From the NCBI GenBank assembly GCA_028279875.1, contig JANQMU010000036.1:1-41169 (forward strand): DNA of 41,169 nt. The letters are read 5' to 3'. The position numbers and the translations under genes are program-made. The notes beneath the pieces were generated by a model. It was not told the origin of the DNA. It did no database searches and was given only the letters and a program-made list of their open reading frames with translations. This document shows, in pieces, positions 1 to 8,311 of the stretch (positions are counted from its first letter, which is position 1; each line of letters begins with the position of its first letter). Origin of the DNA: Rhizobiaceae bacterium (GTDB lineage: Bacteria > Pseudomonadota > Alphaproteobacteria > Rhizobiales > Rhizobiaceae).

Positions 1-491
1 CCCTCATTGCTGACCATGGCATCGGGCAGGCCCGGCCGGTCGAAGATCAGCCGGTCATTGAGAAAGTTGCTGTTGCTGATCCCGGCCGTCGAGGCGATCA
101 GGCTGCCGACATCGACACGGGCATTGGGCCCGAAATGAATACCCGCCCCGTTGACGATGATGACGTTTCCGTTGGCGAACAGCGACCCGTCGAACGTGGT
201 CGCATGGCCGGACAGAACCCGGTTGAGAACCGACGCATCGCTTGACGGCTGATAGAACCGCACCTGTTCCTGGGCGGTGGTGTCGAAACTGTCCCATTCG
301 ATAATCAGCCGGTCGGTCGTCTGGTCGATGCGGGACGTGTTGCCATTGTGGCTGATCGACCCGTCACCGGAAACGACACGGCCGCCGGTGGGGCCGGCAA
401 GGGTTGGAGAAACGATACTGCTGGTAACGAAACCGACGAGAACCAGAATGCGGGATATACGACGAAGCGACTGCTTCAACGTGCGACTCAT
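1..491 (-). CDS. Two-partner-secretion exoprotein (filamentous haemagglutinin-like), N-terminal part, cut by window edge
   Basis: Open frame of 163 codons from an ATG at 491 that runs off the left edge without a stop. A GAGGG ribosome site lies about 9 bases upstream of the ATG. Residues 1-32 form a signal peptide: a basic start (MSRTLKQSLRRISR), a hydrophobic core and SPTLA before the probable cleavage site. Residues 33-163 resemble the TPS/haemagglutination-activity domain of FHA-like proteins, with the sequence NGNVIIVNGAGIHFGPNARV around 108-127 and VGSLIAST just after. In that family the domain directs secretion through a TpsB outer-membrane pore and starts a right-handed beta-helix. No TpsB partner is visible in the window. 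The rest of the protein, and so adhesin, toxin or other role, cannot be read here. Confidence 0.85.
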   Translation of the reverse strand, partial: MSRTLKQSLRRISRILVLVGFVTSSIVSPTLAGPTGGRVVSGDGSISHNGNTSRIDQTTDRLIIEWDSFDTTAQEQVRFYQPSSDASVLNRVLSGHATTFDGSLFANGNVIIVNGAGIHFGPNARVDVGSLIASTAGISNSNFLNDRLIFDRPGLPDAMVSNE

Positions 492-679
492 AACCAAACC
501 CTCAACGCAATACCCTTAAAGAACACGTGCACCACCCGTCTACATCACCGTAACCGGTTGACATCGGATGGTTCACCAATTGCTAAGGTTAAGGAAATGA
601 CAATTTTCGGACAATCCTTGATGAATAAATCCTTAATTTTCCTCGATTTATGGTAAATGCGGAGGCGCGGTCATTCCTA

Positions 680-700
680 TCGAATTTGACTAAAATTCGA
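680..700. repeat. Perfect 8-bp inverted repeat, possible operator
   Basis: TCGAATTT, five bases (GACTA), then AAATTCGA: a perfect 8-bp dyad about 190 bases upstream of the TPS exoprotein start. Its spacing suits a dimeric regulator. It could also be a chance AT-rich palindrome. No second copy was noticed in the window. Confidence 0.3.
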
Positions 701-889
701 GGCAGGTTTTACGTTTCAGGGTGTGCGAATGACTGTCCTGTGGTTTTGGGCCGCGTTCGCTAATTCAGAAATAAAATACTGTTTTTATTGCATATTCAAG
801 AAATCGGCTCCGTCCCTGTCGGCACGGAAGGGACCAGCATTTTCGGCCGCCTCTCGGGCAGCAGGTCGGACCCCCGCACCGCTGAAGTC

Positions 890-914
890 GACGGGCCGGC
901 AAAACCGGCCCGTC
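890..914 (-). terminator. Strong hairpin 7 bases after leuA, probable transcription end
   Basis: GACGGGCCGG, a five-base loop, then CCGGCCCGTC: a perfect 10-bp GC-rich stem immediately downstream of the leuA stop codon. No run of T follows on the minus strand, so it is not a textbook intrinsic terminator. It may mark the mRNA 3' end or act with Rho. Confidence 0.55.
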
Positions 915-920
915 AGTGTT

Positions 921-2639
921 TCATCGTTCCGTCATCAGACGGTTTGCCGCCGAGACCACGGCCTCAAGAGACGCCGCCACGATATTGGTGCTGATGCCGA
1001 CGCCGAAAATCCGGCCGCCCGCATGCTCGACTTCCAGATAGCAGATGGCCGCCGCATTGGCGCCGTGCTGGAGCGAATGCTCGGAATAATCGGCAACGGT
1101 GAATTCGACATCGATATGCTGCGACAGCGCATGCACGAAGCCGTCGATCGGGCCGGTGCCGCGGCCGGTGATCGTCAGTGTTTCACCGCCATCGGTGATC
1201 ACCGCCTCGCATTCGCGCATGCCCTTCTGGCCACTCACCGGATAGGTGTGGTGATCGACATAGGCAAACCGCGCTCCCGGCTGTTCGACATAGCGCTCCA
1301 TGAACCGGTCATAGATGAGTTTTGAGGGCAGTTCCTCGCCCTTGTCCTCGGTAATGCGCTGGATGTCACCCTGAAACTCCACCTGCAGGCCACGCGGCAG
1401 GTTGAGCCCGTAATCCTCGTGCAGCACATAGGCGATGCCGCCCTTGCCCGACTGCGAGTTGATGCGGATGATCGCTTCATAGGTGCGGCCGACATCCTGC
1501 GGATCGATCGGCAGATAGGGCACTTCCCAGATCTCCGTATTGGCGGTCCGGATCGCCTTCATGCCCTTGTTGATCGCATCCTGGTGGGATCCCGAAAAGG
1601 CCGTATAGACCAGTTCGCCGACGTAAGGATGCCGTTCCGGGATCACCATCTGGTTGGAATATTCATAGACATTCCTGATGCGTTCGATATCGGAGCAGTC
1701 GAGCTTCGGATCGACCCCTTGGGTGAACATGTTGAGCGCCAGCGTCACTACGTCGACATTGCCGGTGCGCTCGCCATTGCCGAACAGGGTTCCCTCGACC
1801 CGGTCGGCACCGGCCATCAGGCCGAGCTCGGTTGCCGCGATGCCGGTGCCGCGGTCATTGTGCGGATGCAGCGAGACGATCAGGCTGTCGCGCTTGTCCA
1901 GTTGCCGGCACATCCACTCGATCTGGTCGGCATAGATGTTCGGTGTCGACATCTCGACGGTCGACGGCAGGTTGATGATCAGCTTGTTGTCCGGCGTCGG
2001 CTGAACGATTTCGGTCACCGCATTGCAGATTTCCAGCGCCACTTCGAGTTCCGTGCCTGTGAAGCTTTCGGGCGAATATTGAAACCGGTAGCCGCCGCCG
2101 GCCTTCGCGGCCATGTCGGTCACCATTTTCGCCGCATCGACGGCGATCTGCTTGATACCGGCGACGTCCTTGGCAAACACCACACGGCGCTGCAGTTCGC
2201 TGGTCGAATTATAAAAATGCACGATCGGCCGATGCGCGCCCTCAAGCGCCTCGAAGGTGCGGGTGATCAGCTCCGGCCGGCACTGCACCAGAACCTGGAG
2301 CGACACGTCCCTCGGCACATCATGGTCTTCGATGCACCAGCGGGCGAAATCGAAATCGGTCTGCGAAGCCGACGGAAAGCCGATCTCGATTTCCTTGAAG
2401 CCCATATCCAGCAACAACTGGAACATGCGCGACTTGCGGTCCTGGCCCATCGGATTGACCAGCGCCTGGTTGCCGTCGCGCAAATCCACCGAACACCAGA
2501 TCGGCGCCTTCTCGATGCGCCGCGACGGCCACGTTCGGTCCTCGAGCCCGGTCAGCGGGTAGGGTTGATATTTCCTGGCGGCGTCCGCCATGCCGACCCG
2601 CGTGGCGGGTTCGGGGCGTGATATCGTCGTCTCGGTCAT
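921..2639 (-). CDS. leuA: 2-isopropylmalate synthase
   Basis: 572 residues. Condenses acetyl-CoA with 2-oxoisovalerate, the first committed step of leucine synthesis. The catalytic HMGL-like TIM barrel covers roughly residues 45-330, with the signature DLRDGNQAL near residue 55, SLHPHNDRGTG, and the glycine-rich GTLFGNGERTGN motif. Residues from about 440 to the end form the LeuA C-terminal regulatory domain that binds leucine for feedback inhibition (GTGPIDGFVHAL and GISTNIVAASLEAVVSA). The length and the N-terminal YPLTGLEDRTWPSRRI segment fit the long form found in actinobacteria and many rhizobia. The ATG at 2639 is preceded by a poor GAGAG site. A Leu-rich leader ORF and its own promoter lie upstream, between leuA and trpE(G). 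Confidence 0.97.
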   Translation of the reverse strand: MTETTISRPEPATRVGMADAARKYQPYPLTGLEDRTWPSRRIEKAPIWCSVDLRDGNQALVNPMGQDRKSRMFQLLLDMGFKEIEIGFPSASQTDFDFARWCIEDHDVPRDVSLQVLVQCRPELITRTFEALEGAHRPIVHFYNSTSELQRRVVFAKDVAGIKQIAVDAAKMVTDMAAKAGGGYRFQYSPESFTGTELEVALEICNAVTEIVQPTPDNKLIINLPSTVEMSTPNIYADQIEWMCRQLDKRDSLIVSLHPHNDRGTGIAATELGLMAGADRVEGTLFGNGERTGNVDVVTLALNMFTQGVDPKLDCSDIERIRNVYEYSNQMVIPERHPYVGELVYTAFSGSHQDAINKGMKAIRTANTEIWEVPYLPIDPQDVGRTYEAIIRINSQSGKGGIAYVLHEDYGLNLPRGLQVEFQGDIQRITEDKGEELPSKLIYDRFMERYVEQPGARFAYVDHHTYPVSGQKGMRECEAVITDGGETLTITGRGTGPIDGFVHALSQHIDVEFTVADYSEHSLQHGANAAAICYLEVEHAGGRIFGVGISTNIVAASLEAVVSAANRLMTER

Positions 2640-2727
2640 GTCTGTCTCTCATTCGTCTCGCGACCCGGCGATCGATTCGCCACGGGCCATGACCTCTCGG
2701 TCATTAATCTTATCATGGGTGAATGGA

Positions 2728-2787
2728 AGGAGCCTGTGCCTGCGGGCATATCGACCGCCGGACGCTCCTCTAACGAGCCCGGCGATC
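2728..2787 (-). promoter_or_regulatory. Alternative hairpins of a probable leucine attenuator
   Basis: Two mutually exclusive stems are visible on the minus strand. The first pairs 2779-2787 with 2753-2761 (GATCGCCGG with CCGGCGGTC, one G-U pair) and is extended by GCTC/GAGC; it covers the end and stop codon of the leader ORF. The second pairs AGGAGC (2764-2769) with GCTCCT (2728-2733). They compete for 2764-2767, as expected for a ribosome-position switch. No clear U-run follows, so premature termination may need another factor, or control may act on leuA translation. Confidence 0.45.
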
Positions 2788-2895
2788 GCCAGTAAGGCCG
2801 AGGAGGAGAGTGTGCAGAACATGCGGATGCATCGCCGGCGGCAACGCCGCGACGCCGTTTTTCGATCCGTCAGATTTCAACACGGTTCCAAACAT
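2770..2895 (-). CDS. Putative leucine leader peptide upstream of leuA
   Basis: An ORF of 41 codons starting with ATG at 2895, or 20 codons if the internal ATG at 2832 is used. Both share the ending HTLLLGLTGDRRAR with Leu codons CTC CTC CTC and CTT in a row of five, plus CTG four codons earlier. The stop codon TAG lies inside a strong hairpin. Position (directly upstream of leuA) and composition fit a ribosome-mediated attenuator responding to leucyl-tRNA, a mechanism known for branched-chain amino acid operons in proteobacteria. Neither ATG has a Shine-Dalgarno site. The ATG at 2895 lies 6 bases after a -10-like TATAAC, so it would be translated as a leaderless message. Confidence 0.6.
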   Translation of the reverse strand: MFGTVLKSDGSKNGVAALPPAMHPHVLHTLLLGLTGDRRAR

Positions 2896-2901
2896 GCCGT
2901 T

Positions 2902-2930
2902 GTTATAACCGGGACTTTCTGCAACGGCAA
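2902..2930 (-). promoter_or_regulatory. Probable leuA/leader promoter
   Basis: Minus strand TTGCCG (2925-2930), a 17-base spacer and TATAAC (2902-2907), a good sigma-70-like pair just after the end of trpE(G). The expected start point is about base 2895, which is the A of the leader ATG. Confidence 0.55.
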
Positions 2931-2956
2931 CACTTACGTCAACCGCAACCGGAGGT

Positions 2957-5140
2957 TCAGGTCCCTTCTGCACGCCGCGCCAGATGGGCAACGACATTCT
3001 CGATCATCCGCATCCCGGCATCCTGACCCAGCGTCATGATCGACTCGGGATGGAACTGCACGGCGGCAACCGGTTCGCTGGTGTGTTCGATGGCCATGAT
3101 CGTCCCGTCCTCGCTTTCGGCGGTGATGTTGAAATCGGGCGAAAGCGTCGCCGGGTCGGCAAAGATCGAGTGATAGCGGCCGACCGTCGCCTCCCTGCCG
3201 AGACCGGAAAAGACCAGCCCGGGATCGGAAATGCGGATGCGCGACGGCTTGCCATGTACCGGCACGGCCAAGGTGCGCAGCTCGCCGCCATAGGCTTCGG
3301 TGATCGCCTGCAGACCCAGGCACACGCCGAAAAGCGGCAGATCGCGGTCCCGCGCCCTTTTGATCGTCGCCTTGCAGTTGAAATCCTTCGGCGTTCCGGG
3401 CCCGGGCGACAGCACCACCAGATCGGGATCGAGATCGTCAAAGACCCGGTCTGCGACCGGGGTGCGCACGGTGGTGACCGTCGCGCCGGTCTGGCGGAAA
3501 TAATTGGCCAGCGTATGGACGAAGGAATCCTCATGATCGACCAGCAGGATGCGCACACCGTCGCCGACCCGGGCCGCCATACGCGACGGTGCCTCCGCAT
3601 TGCTCTGACCCGCATCGCGGATCGCCGCCAGCATCGCCGAGGCCTTCAGTTCGGTCTCGGCCTCCTCCTCCTCCGGCACCGAATCATAGAGCAGCGTCGC
3701 CCCGGCCCGCACTTCGGCAATGCCGTCCTTGATACGGATCGTCCGCAAGGTCAGACCGGTGTTCATGTCGCCATTGAAACCGACCATGCCGATGGCACCG
3801 CCATACCAGGCGCGCGGGCTCTTCTCGTGTTCCTCGATGAAGCGCATCGCCCACAGCTTCGGCGCGCCGGTCACCGTCACGGCCCAGGCGTGGCTCAAAA
3901 ACGCATCGAAAGCGTCCATGCCGTCCCGCAGCCGCCCCTCGATATGATCGACGGTGTGGATCAACCGCGAATACATCTCGATCTGCCGCCGGCCGATGAC
4001 CCGGACGGATCCGGGCTCGCAGACCCGGCTCTTGTCGTTGCGGTCAACATCCGAACACATGGTGAGCTCGGACTCGTCCTTCTTCGAATTCAGCAGTTTC
4101 AGGATCTGCTCGGAATCGGAGATCGCATCCTCGCCGCGCTTGATCGTGCCGGAAATCGGACAGGTCTCGACCCGCCTGCCGGTAATCCGCACGAACATTT
4201 CCGGCGAGGCGCCGATCAGATATTCGCCCTCGCCCAGATTGATATAGAAGGAATAGGGCGACGGATTGGTGACCTTGAGGCGGCGGGCGATGGCCGAAGG
4301 CTGGCTGGTGCAGCGCTCCTGGAACATCTGCCCCGGCACCACTTCAAACAGGTCGCCGCGCTTGAAACTCTCCTTGGCCTTGCGCACCAGATCGGCATAT
4401 TCGCCCGGTCGGTGATCGCTGCGCGGCGGCGTCTCATCCGACATCTCGAAGGGCCGGACTTCGCTCTCCCGGGATTTGCCGATGGTGGTGAAATCGCGGC
4501 GGGTGAATTCATAACGGTCGATCCAGGCCCGGGCGGTGTGGTGATCGACCACCAGGATCTCGTCGGTGACGAAAAGCACGAGGTCCCGCTGGTCGGCGTC
4601 CCGGTCATTTTGCAGCGCGACGCTGTCGAACTGGAACGCCAGATCGTAGCCGAAGGCACCATAAAGGCCGAAATTGCTGTCTTCCTCGCTGTGGAACAGA
4701 TCGACGATGGCCCGCAACACGGAAAAGACGGTCGGAATGCGGGAACGGTCTTCCTCGGTGAAGACCCGGTCCGGCGTGTCGACGGTCAGGGCAAGGCTTT
4801 TCGCGTGACGCTCTCCGAGTACGACGTCCGATTCCCGTTCGAGACGCCGGGCGATGATCGACAACACCGCTTCGCCGCGTTCATTGTGCGCCTCGAGGCG
4901 CATCGCACGGCCGTGCCCGATGATCGACAGCGGCGGATCGATGATCGCCGTGTCCCAGCGCGTGTAACGGCCGGGATATTCGTAATTGGACGAAAACACC
5001 GCACCGCGCCGGCTGTCCAGACGCTCAATATAATCATCGATGGCGCCCTCATAGCGTGTCGCCGTGCGGCTGCGCTCGACCTCGACACCGCCGCGGGTAA
5101 CGAACACATCGGTTGGTATGTCTGATTTTGCTGCCGTCAT
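2957..5140 (-). CDS. trpE(G): Anthranilate synthase, fused TrpE-TrpG
   Basis: 727 residues; makes anthranilate from chorismate and glutamine in the tryptophan pathway. The TrpE half occupies about residues 1-515: [13 protein letters not shown] lies near the chorismate site, followed by [16 protein letters not shown] and [18 protein letters not shown]. The class-I glutamine amidotransferase half occupies about 530-725, with nucleophile Cys607 in [10 protein letters not shown] and the His697/Glu699 pair in VQFHPES. The two halves are separate proteins in most bacteria; the fusion is typical of rhizobia and relatives. ATG 5140 is preceded by GGAAGAG. A trp leader peptide and an intrinsic terminator lie directly upstream, so attenuation by tryptophan is expected. 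Confidence 0.97.
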   Translation of the reverse strand: MTAAKSDIPTDVFVTRGGVEVERSRTATRYEGAIDDYIERLDSRRGAVFSSNYEYPGRYTRWDTAIIDPPLSIIGHGRAMRLEAHNERGEAVLSIIARRLERESDVVLGERHAKSLALTVDTPDRVFTEEDRSRIPTVFSVLRAIVDLFHSEEDSNFGLYGAFGYDLAFQFDSVALQNDRDADQRDLVLFVTDEILVVDHHTARAWIDRYEFTRRDFTTIGKSRESEVRPFEMSDETPPRSDHRPGEYADLVRKAKESFKRGDLFEVVPGQMFQERCTSQPSAIARRLKVTNPSPYSFYINLGEGEYLIGASPEMFVRITGRRVETCPISGTIKRGEDAISDSEQILKLLNSKKDESELTMCSDVDRNDKSRVCEPGSVRVIGRRQIEMYSRLIHTVDHIEGRLRDGMDAFDAFLSHAWAVTVTGAPKLWAMRFIEEHEKSPRAWYGGAIGMVGFNGDMNTGLTLRTIRIKDGIAEVRAGATLLYDSVPEEEEAETELKASAMLAAIRDAGQSNAEAPSRMAARVGDGVRILLVDHEDSFVHTLANYFRQTGATVTTVRTPVADRVFDDLDPDLVVLSPGPGTPKDFNCKATIKRARDRDLPLFGVCLGLQAITEAYGGELRTLAVPVHGKPSRIRISDPGLVFSGLGREATVGRYHSIFADPATLSPDFNITAESEDGTIMAIEHTSEPVAAVQFHPESIMTLGQDAGMRMIENVVAHLARRAEGT

Positions 5141-5175
5141 CTCTTCCGATCCTCAATTTGCCCGAAGCCCGGCAC

Positions 5176-5204
5176 AAAAAAACCGCCGGGATTTCCGCGG
5201 CGGT
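5176..5204 (-). terminator. trp attenuator terminator
   Basis: Minus strand ACCGCCG ... CGGCGGT hairpin (5182-5204; an inner GG/CC pair adds two base pairs) followed by seven T (5176-5182). It lies 37 bases after the leader stop and 36 bases before trpE(G). The segment between leader and terminator (GGCGGCCGCG near 5230-5240) can pair with the left arm (CCGCC) to form an antiterminator. Confidence 0.9.
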
Positions 5205-5241
5205 CTGCACTGTTGTCGATCATGACTGGTCGCGGCCGCCT

Positions 5242-5286
5242 CTAGCGAACCCACCACCAAGCTGCGATGTTGCGTGCATCAGTCAT
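5242..5286 (-). CDS. trpL: trp leader peptide MTDARNIAAWWWVR
   Basis: Fourteen codons with three consecutive TGG codons at positions 10-12, then Val-Arg-stop. It matches the length and layout of the trpL leader described in Sinorhizobium meliloti upstream of trpE(G), where stalling at the Trp codons controls read-through of the terminator. From established work in that organism, the released leader RNA and the peptide itself can act in trans; whether that holds here is inference. There is no Shine-Dalgarno site, and the predicted transcription start coincides with the ATG, so the message is probably leaderless. Confidence 0.93.
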   Translation of the reverse strand: MTDARNIAAWWWVR

Positions 5287-5293
5287 GGCCCAG

Positions 5294-5321
5294 TGTTAGC
5301 GCCGGCCCGGCACAAGTGCAA
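5294..5321 (-). promoter_or_regulatory. trp operon promoter
   Basis: Minus strand TTGCAC (5316-5321), 16 bases, CTAACA (5294-5299). Seven bases then precede the trpL ATG, which places the expected +1 on the A of the start codon. The match to consensus is moderate; the position relative to trpL supports it. Confidence 0.6.
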
Positions 5322-5387
5322 GATGCATTTGCGTGGGGCTAGATCAAAAATGATGAACAGCGCGATGTTTGCCGAAGCGCGGTCCGT

Positions 5388-5879
5388 TTACCCGGATACC
5401 AGCCGCTCGAAAGCGAACCGCAGTTCCGCCCGCCCGCGCTGCCCCTGAAGCACGCCCTGCAGCGCGCCTTTGTCATCGAACAGCAGCAGTGTGACATGTT
5501 GAACGCCATGGCGTTGCGCGAAATTGCGCCCCTCCGGTGTTCGGATATTGGCGATCACATAGTCCAGATCGTCTGTGTCGAAATGCTTCAACGCCTGCTT
5601 TGTCTCCCGCTGCAGGGCCACGCACATGGAACATTGCGGGTCATGGATCTGGACAATGGTCGGTCGGCCGTTTTCAACGCGCGCCAGATCGTGTTCATGC
5701 ATCGTGCTGCTGACATTGCGCACGAAGAGGAAGCCGATACCGCCGATGACGGCCAGTCCAATGGCACCGTTCCGTGCCGTGCGGAGGAAATTCCGACGGC
5801 CCTTGTCGGCTGGGTTTGCAGTGGCAGGGCGTTTGGCTTTCCTGCCACCTTTGTTTCTGGATTTCCTGTCTTTCTTCAT
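5388..5879 (-). CDS. Membrane-anchored thioredoxin-like protein
   Basis: 163 residues. A very basic N-terminus (1-30, many Lys/Arg) is followed by GRRNFLRTARNG, a weak twin-arginine-like motif, and one hydrophobic segment (about 38-56, GAIGLAVIGGIGFLFVRNV). The rest is a thioredoxin-like domain with a Cys83-x-x-Cys86 pair (QCSMC) after the strand PTIVQIHD. That fits a periplasm-facing, membrane-tethered thiol-disulphide protein. The usual cis-Pro loop is not obvious; GVQHVTLLLFD may replace it, so oxidoreductase activity is not assured. The start at 5879 lies near a GGTGACC sequence. It is the first gene upstream of the trp leader on the same strand, 100 bases away, and probably separate. Confidence 0.75.
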   Translation of the reverse strand: MKKDRKSRNKGGRKAKRPATANPADKGRRNFLRTARNGAIGLAVIGGIGFLFVRNVSSTMHEHDLARVENGRPTIVQIHDPQCSMCVALQRETKQALKHFDTDDLDYVIANIRTPEGRNFAQRHGVQHVTLLLFDDKGALQGVLQGQRGRAELRFAFERLVSG

Positions 5880-5997
5880 GGGTCACCTTCCGAAATAGGT
5901 CGGTCAGCGGCGGCGTTCCGCCAGCCGCATGGCCGGTTTCAATGGACGGATTGTGCGGTGCCGGCGCGCAACATTGCCCGCATCCGGCACGAAACTG

Positions 5998-6321
5998 TCA
6001 GGAAATCGGAGGGCGCAGATCGACGGGAGGGCCGATGGAGGCAAGGCTGGTCTGACGCGGTCCGCCATAATCCGGCGCCCGCTTGTGGGGCTTGAGCGCC
6101 CCCGTCGTGATGACGGCCTTGCAATCCGGTTTGCAGATCGAGCGTTTGTCCTCGCTCGCCTGTCTTTCGTCGCAGCATTGGCGATTATCGGCCGTGGCGA
6201 TATCGTGGGCTGTTTGTTGCACGGCCGCACCGACACGATCGCCGGCATCGGCACCGCTGCGGTCAATCGCCTGCAGCGTGCCGGTCATGATCAATGCAAG
6301 GACCAGAACCATGCGCAACAT
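5998..6321 (-). CDS. Small secreted protein with four cysteines, unknown function
   Basis: 107 residues. MLRMVLVLALIMTGTLQA is a convincing short signal peptide. The mature part has Cys at 49, 50, 63 and 67 (a CC pair and CKPDC), suggesting disulphides or metal binding, and ends with a Pro-rich GPPVDLRPPIS. I do not recognise the family. There is no strong ribosome site before the ATG at 6321, and the codons 4-5 ATG GTT could also serve as start. The signal peptide and the absence of a competing gene support it being real. Confidence 0.55.
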   Translation of the reverse strand: MLRMVLVLALIMTGTLQAIDRSGADAGDRVGAAVQQTAHDIATADNRQCCDERQASEDKRSICKPDCKAVITTGALKPHKRAPDYGGPRQTSLASIGPPVDLRPPIS

Positions 6322-6402
6322 GGCCGAAGATTAGTCAAATCGCGCGACCGGGCCTATACACCGCCCATCACACTCGCGTGAACGCGTCGGACGGGGCTGC
6401 GG

Positions 6403-8082
6403 TCAGAACAGGCCCTCGATCTGACCGGCCTCGTTGAGATGGATCTTTTCCGAGGACGGCGTGCGCGGCAGGCCGGGCATGGTCATAATGGCGCCGGTGA
6501 TGACGACGATGAAGCCGGCGCCGGCCGACAGCCGCACTTCGCGGATCGGCACAGTGTGGTCCGTTGGCGCGCCCCGCAGATTGGGGTCGGTGGAAAAGGA
6601 ATATTGCGTCTTGGCCATGCAGACCGGCAGATTCCCGTAGCCCTGCTGCTCCCATTGACGGAGCTGGTCGCGCACCGATTTGTCGGCAATGACTTCCGAT
6701 GCGTGGTAGATGCTCTTGGCGATCGTTTCGATCTTCTCGAACAGTGGCATCTCGTCGGCATAGAGCGGCGCGAATTGCGAGGCGCCGGATTCGGCGAGTT
6801 CGACAACCCTGTGCGCCAGTTCCTCGATGCCCGCCGAGCCTTCCGCCCAGTGGCGGCAGATAACGGCCGTCGCGCCGAGGGTCGCCACATAATCCATCAC
6901 CGCCTGGGTTTCCGCCTCGGTGTCGGAAATGAAATGGTTGATGGCAACGACGACGGGAACCCCGAATTTCTTGACGTTCTGGATGTGACGGCCGAGATTG
7001 GCGCAGCCATTCTCGACCGCCTCGACATTTTCCGTGCCGAGGTCGTCCTTCTTTACGCCGCCATTCATCTTCATGGCCCGCACGGTCGCGACGATCACCG
7101 CCACGTCCGGTTTCAGGCCCGCCTTGCGGCACTTGATGTCGAAGAACTTCTCGGCGCCGAGATCGGCGCCGAACCCGGCCTCGGTGACCACATAGTCGCC
7201 TAGTTTGAGCGCCGTGGTGGTAGCGACCACCGAGTTGCAGCCATGGGCGATATTGGCGAACGGGCCGCCGTGGACAAAGGCCGGATTGTTCTCCAGCGTC
7301 TGCACGAGGTTGGGCTGCATGGCGTCCTTGAGCAGGACAGCCATTGCGCCGTCGGCCTTGATATCGCGGCAATAAACCGGCGTCTTGTCACGCCGGTAGC
7401 CGATGATGATGTCACCGAGGCGCTTCTCCAGGTCGTCCAGATCGTTGGCAAGGCACAGGATCGCCATCACTTCCGAGGCCACTGTGATGTCGAAACCGGC
7501 CTCGCGGGGAAAGCCATTGGCGACACCGCCCAGCGAACAGACGATTTCACGCAGTGCCCGGTCGTTCATATCCATGACCCGGCGCCACGCCACCCGGCGC
7601 ATATCGATGCCGAGCGCATTGCCCCAATAGATGTGGTTGTCGATCATCGCCGACAGCAGGTTGTGGGCAGAGGTGATGGCATGAAAATCACCGGTGAAAT
7701 GCAGGTTCATGTCCTCCATCGGCACAACCTGCGCATAGCCGCCGCCGGCCGCGCCGCCCTTGACCCCGAAACACGGACCGAGCGAGGCTTCGCGGATGCA
7801 GATGACCGCCTTCTTGCCGATGCGGTTGAGTCCGTCGCCAAGGCCGACCGTGGTCGTCGTCTTGCCCTCGCCGGCCGGGGTCGGGTTGATCGCGGTGACC
7901 AGGATCAGCTTGCCATCTTCCTTACCCTTCTGGGCGGCGATGAAATCCGCCGAGACCTTGGCCTTGTCATGGCCATAGGGAAGCAGGCTCTCGCTCGGAA
8001 TGCCGAGCTTCGCACCGATATCCATGATCGGTTTCTTGCTCGCGGCGCGGGCGATCTCGATATCGGATTTGACGTCGGCCAT
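6403..8082 (-). CDS. fhs: Formate-tetrahydrofolate ligase
   Basis: 559 residues, the usual length. Joins formate to tetrahydrofolate with ATP to give 10-formyl-THF for purine and one-carbon metabolism. The P-loop [20 protein letters not shown] lies near residues 66-85, followed by [20 protein letters not shown] and the conserved [14 protein letters not shown]. The frame stays open to 8172, but I chose the ATG at 8082 ([14 protein letters not shown]) because GGAAGGA lies just upstream and the length then matches the family. The gene stands alone: neighbours are a small secreted protein gene (80 bases after its stop) and the 3' end of an oxidoreductase gene (230 bases upstream). Confidence 0.96.
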   Translation of the reverse strand: MADVKSDIEIARAASKKPIMDIGAKLGIPSESLLPYGHDKAKVSADFIAAQKGKEDGKLILVTAINPTPAGEGKTTTTVGLGDGLNRIGKKAVICIREASLGPCFGVKGGAAGGGYAQVVPMEDMNLHFTGDFHAITSAHNLLSAMIDNHIYWGNALGIDMRRVAWRRVMDMNDRALREIVCSLGGVANGFPREAGFDITVASEVMAILCLANDLDDLEKRLGDIIIGYRRDKTPVYCRDIKADGAMAVLLKDAMQPNLVQTLENNPAFVHGGPFANIAHGCNSVVATTTALKLGDYVVTEAGFGADLGAEKFFDIKCRKAGLKPDVAVIVATVRAMKMNGGVKKDDLGTENVEAVENGCANLGRHIQNVKKFGVPVVVAINHFISDTEAETQAVMDYVATLGATAVICRHWAEGSAGIEELAHRVVELAESGASQFAPLYADEMPLFEKIETIAKSIYHASEVIADKSVRDQLRQWEQQGYGNLPVCMAKTQYSFSTDPNLRGAPTDHTVPIREVRLSAGAGFIVVITGAIMTMPGLPRTPSSEKIHLNEAGQIEGLF

Positions 8083-8241
8083 GTTTTCCTTCCTCATCTG
8101 GCGGTTTTGCACGGGCACATAAGCGTCTTCGACAACGCATCGCCCGCCCAAAAATGCCGTATCGTGCATCATTTACGACAATGGCGCCGGGCGAGCGATC
8201 TCGGCAGGCGCGAGCCTCCCGAGTTCGATCATCGCAGGTTG

Positions 8242-8268
8242 CGTGAAAATTTCAATGATTTTTTCACG
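8242..8268. repeat. Inverted repeat upstream of fhs
   Basis: CGTGAAAA, 11 bases, TTTTCACG: a perfect 8-bp dyad in the 230-base gap between fhs and the oxidoreductase gene. It could be the oxidoreductase 3' hairpin (no U-run) or an operator for fhs. The TGAA/TTCA ends are 23 bases apart, as in the two XRE-cupin operators further right, but the inner bases do not match. Confidence 0.3.
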
Positions 8269-8311
8269 GCACGTGGCTGAGCTTCACCCGACCTGATGAC
8301 CGACCGATGCC

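Larger units (their letters stand above)
492..920. other. Intergenic region between leuA 3' end and the TPS exoprotein gene
   Basis: 429 bases without a convincing gene. It is clearly AT-richer than the surroundings between about 540 and 800. It holds the 3' hairpin of leuA (890-914), an 8-bp inverted repeat at 680-700 and a weaker AT-only inverted repeat at 770-789 (AATAAAA, 6-base loop, TTTTATT). It must carry the promoter of the exoprotein gene. I could not choose a single convincing -35/-10 pair. The open frames crossing it are shadows of leuA or short runs without a ribosome site. Confidence 0.6.

Noticed and set aside
770..789. AT-rich inverted repeat as terminator or operator
   Set aside because: Only A-T pairs and no adjacent gene end; easily by chance in an AT-rich gap.
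2984..5125. A 713-codon open frame on the plus strand opposite trpE(G)
   Set aside because: It mirrors the coding frame of trpE(G) exactly; the translation has no recognisable domain and there is no ribosome site.
8083..8172. N-terminal extension of fhs to the ATG at 8172
   Set aside because: The extra 30 residues match nothing, and the ATG at 8082 has a strong ribosome site and gives the normal family length.
8244..8266. A third copy of the XRE-cupin operator upstream of fhs
   Set aside because: Only the TGAA and TTCA ends and the 23-base span agree; the inner AA/TT positions and the conserved TTTGTAAATTCA core do not.
8083..8311. Folate-sensing riboswitch upstream of fhs
   Set aside because: Considered because of the gene's function, but I could not see a conserved core or a switching terminator. 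A covariance-model search would settle it.
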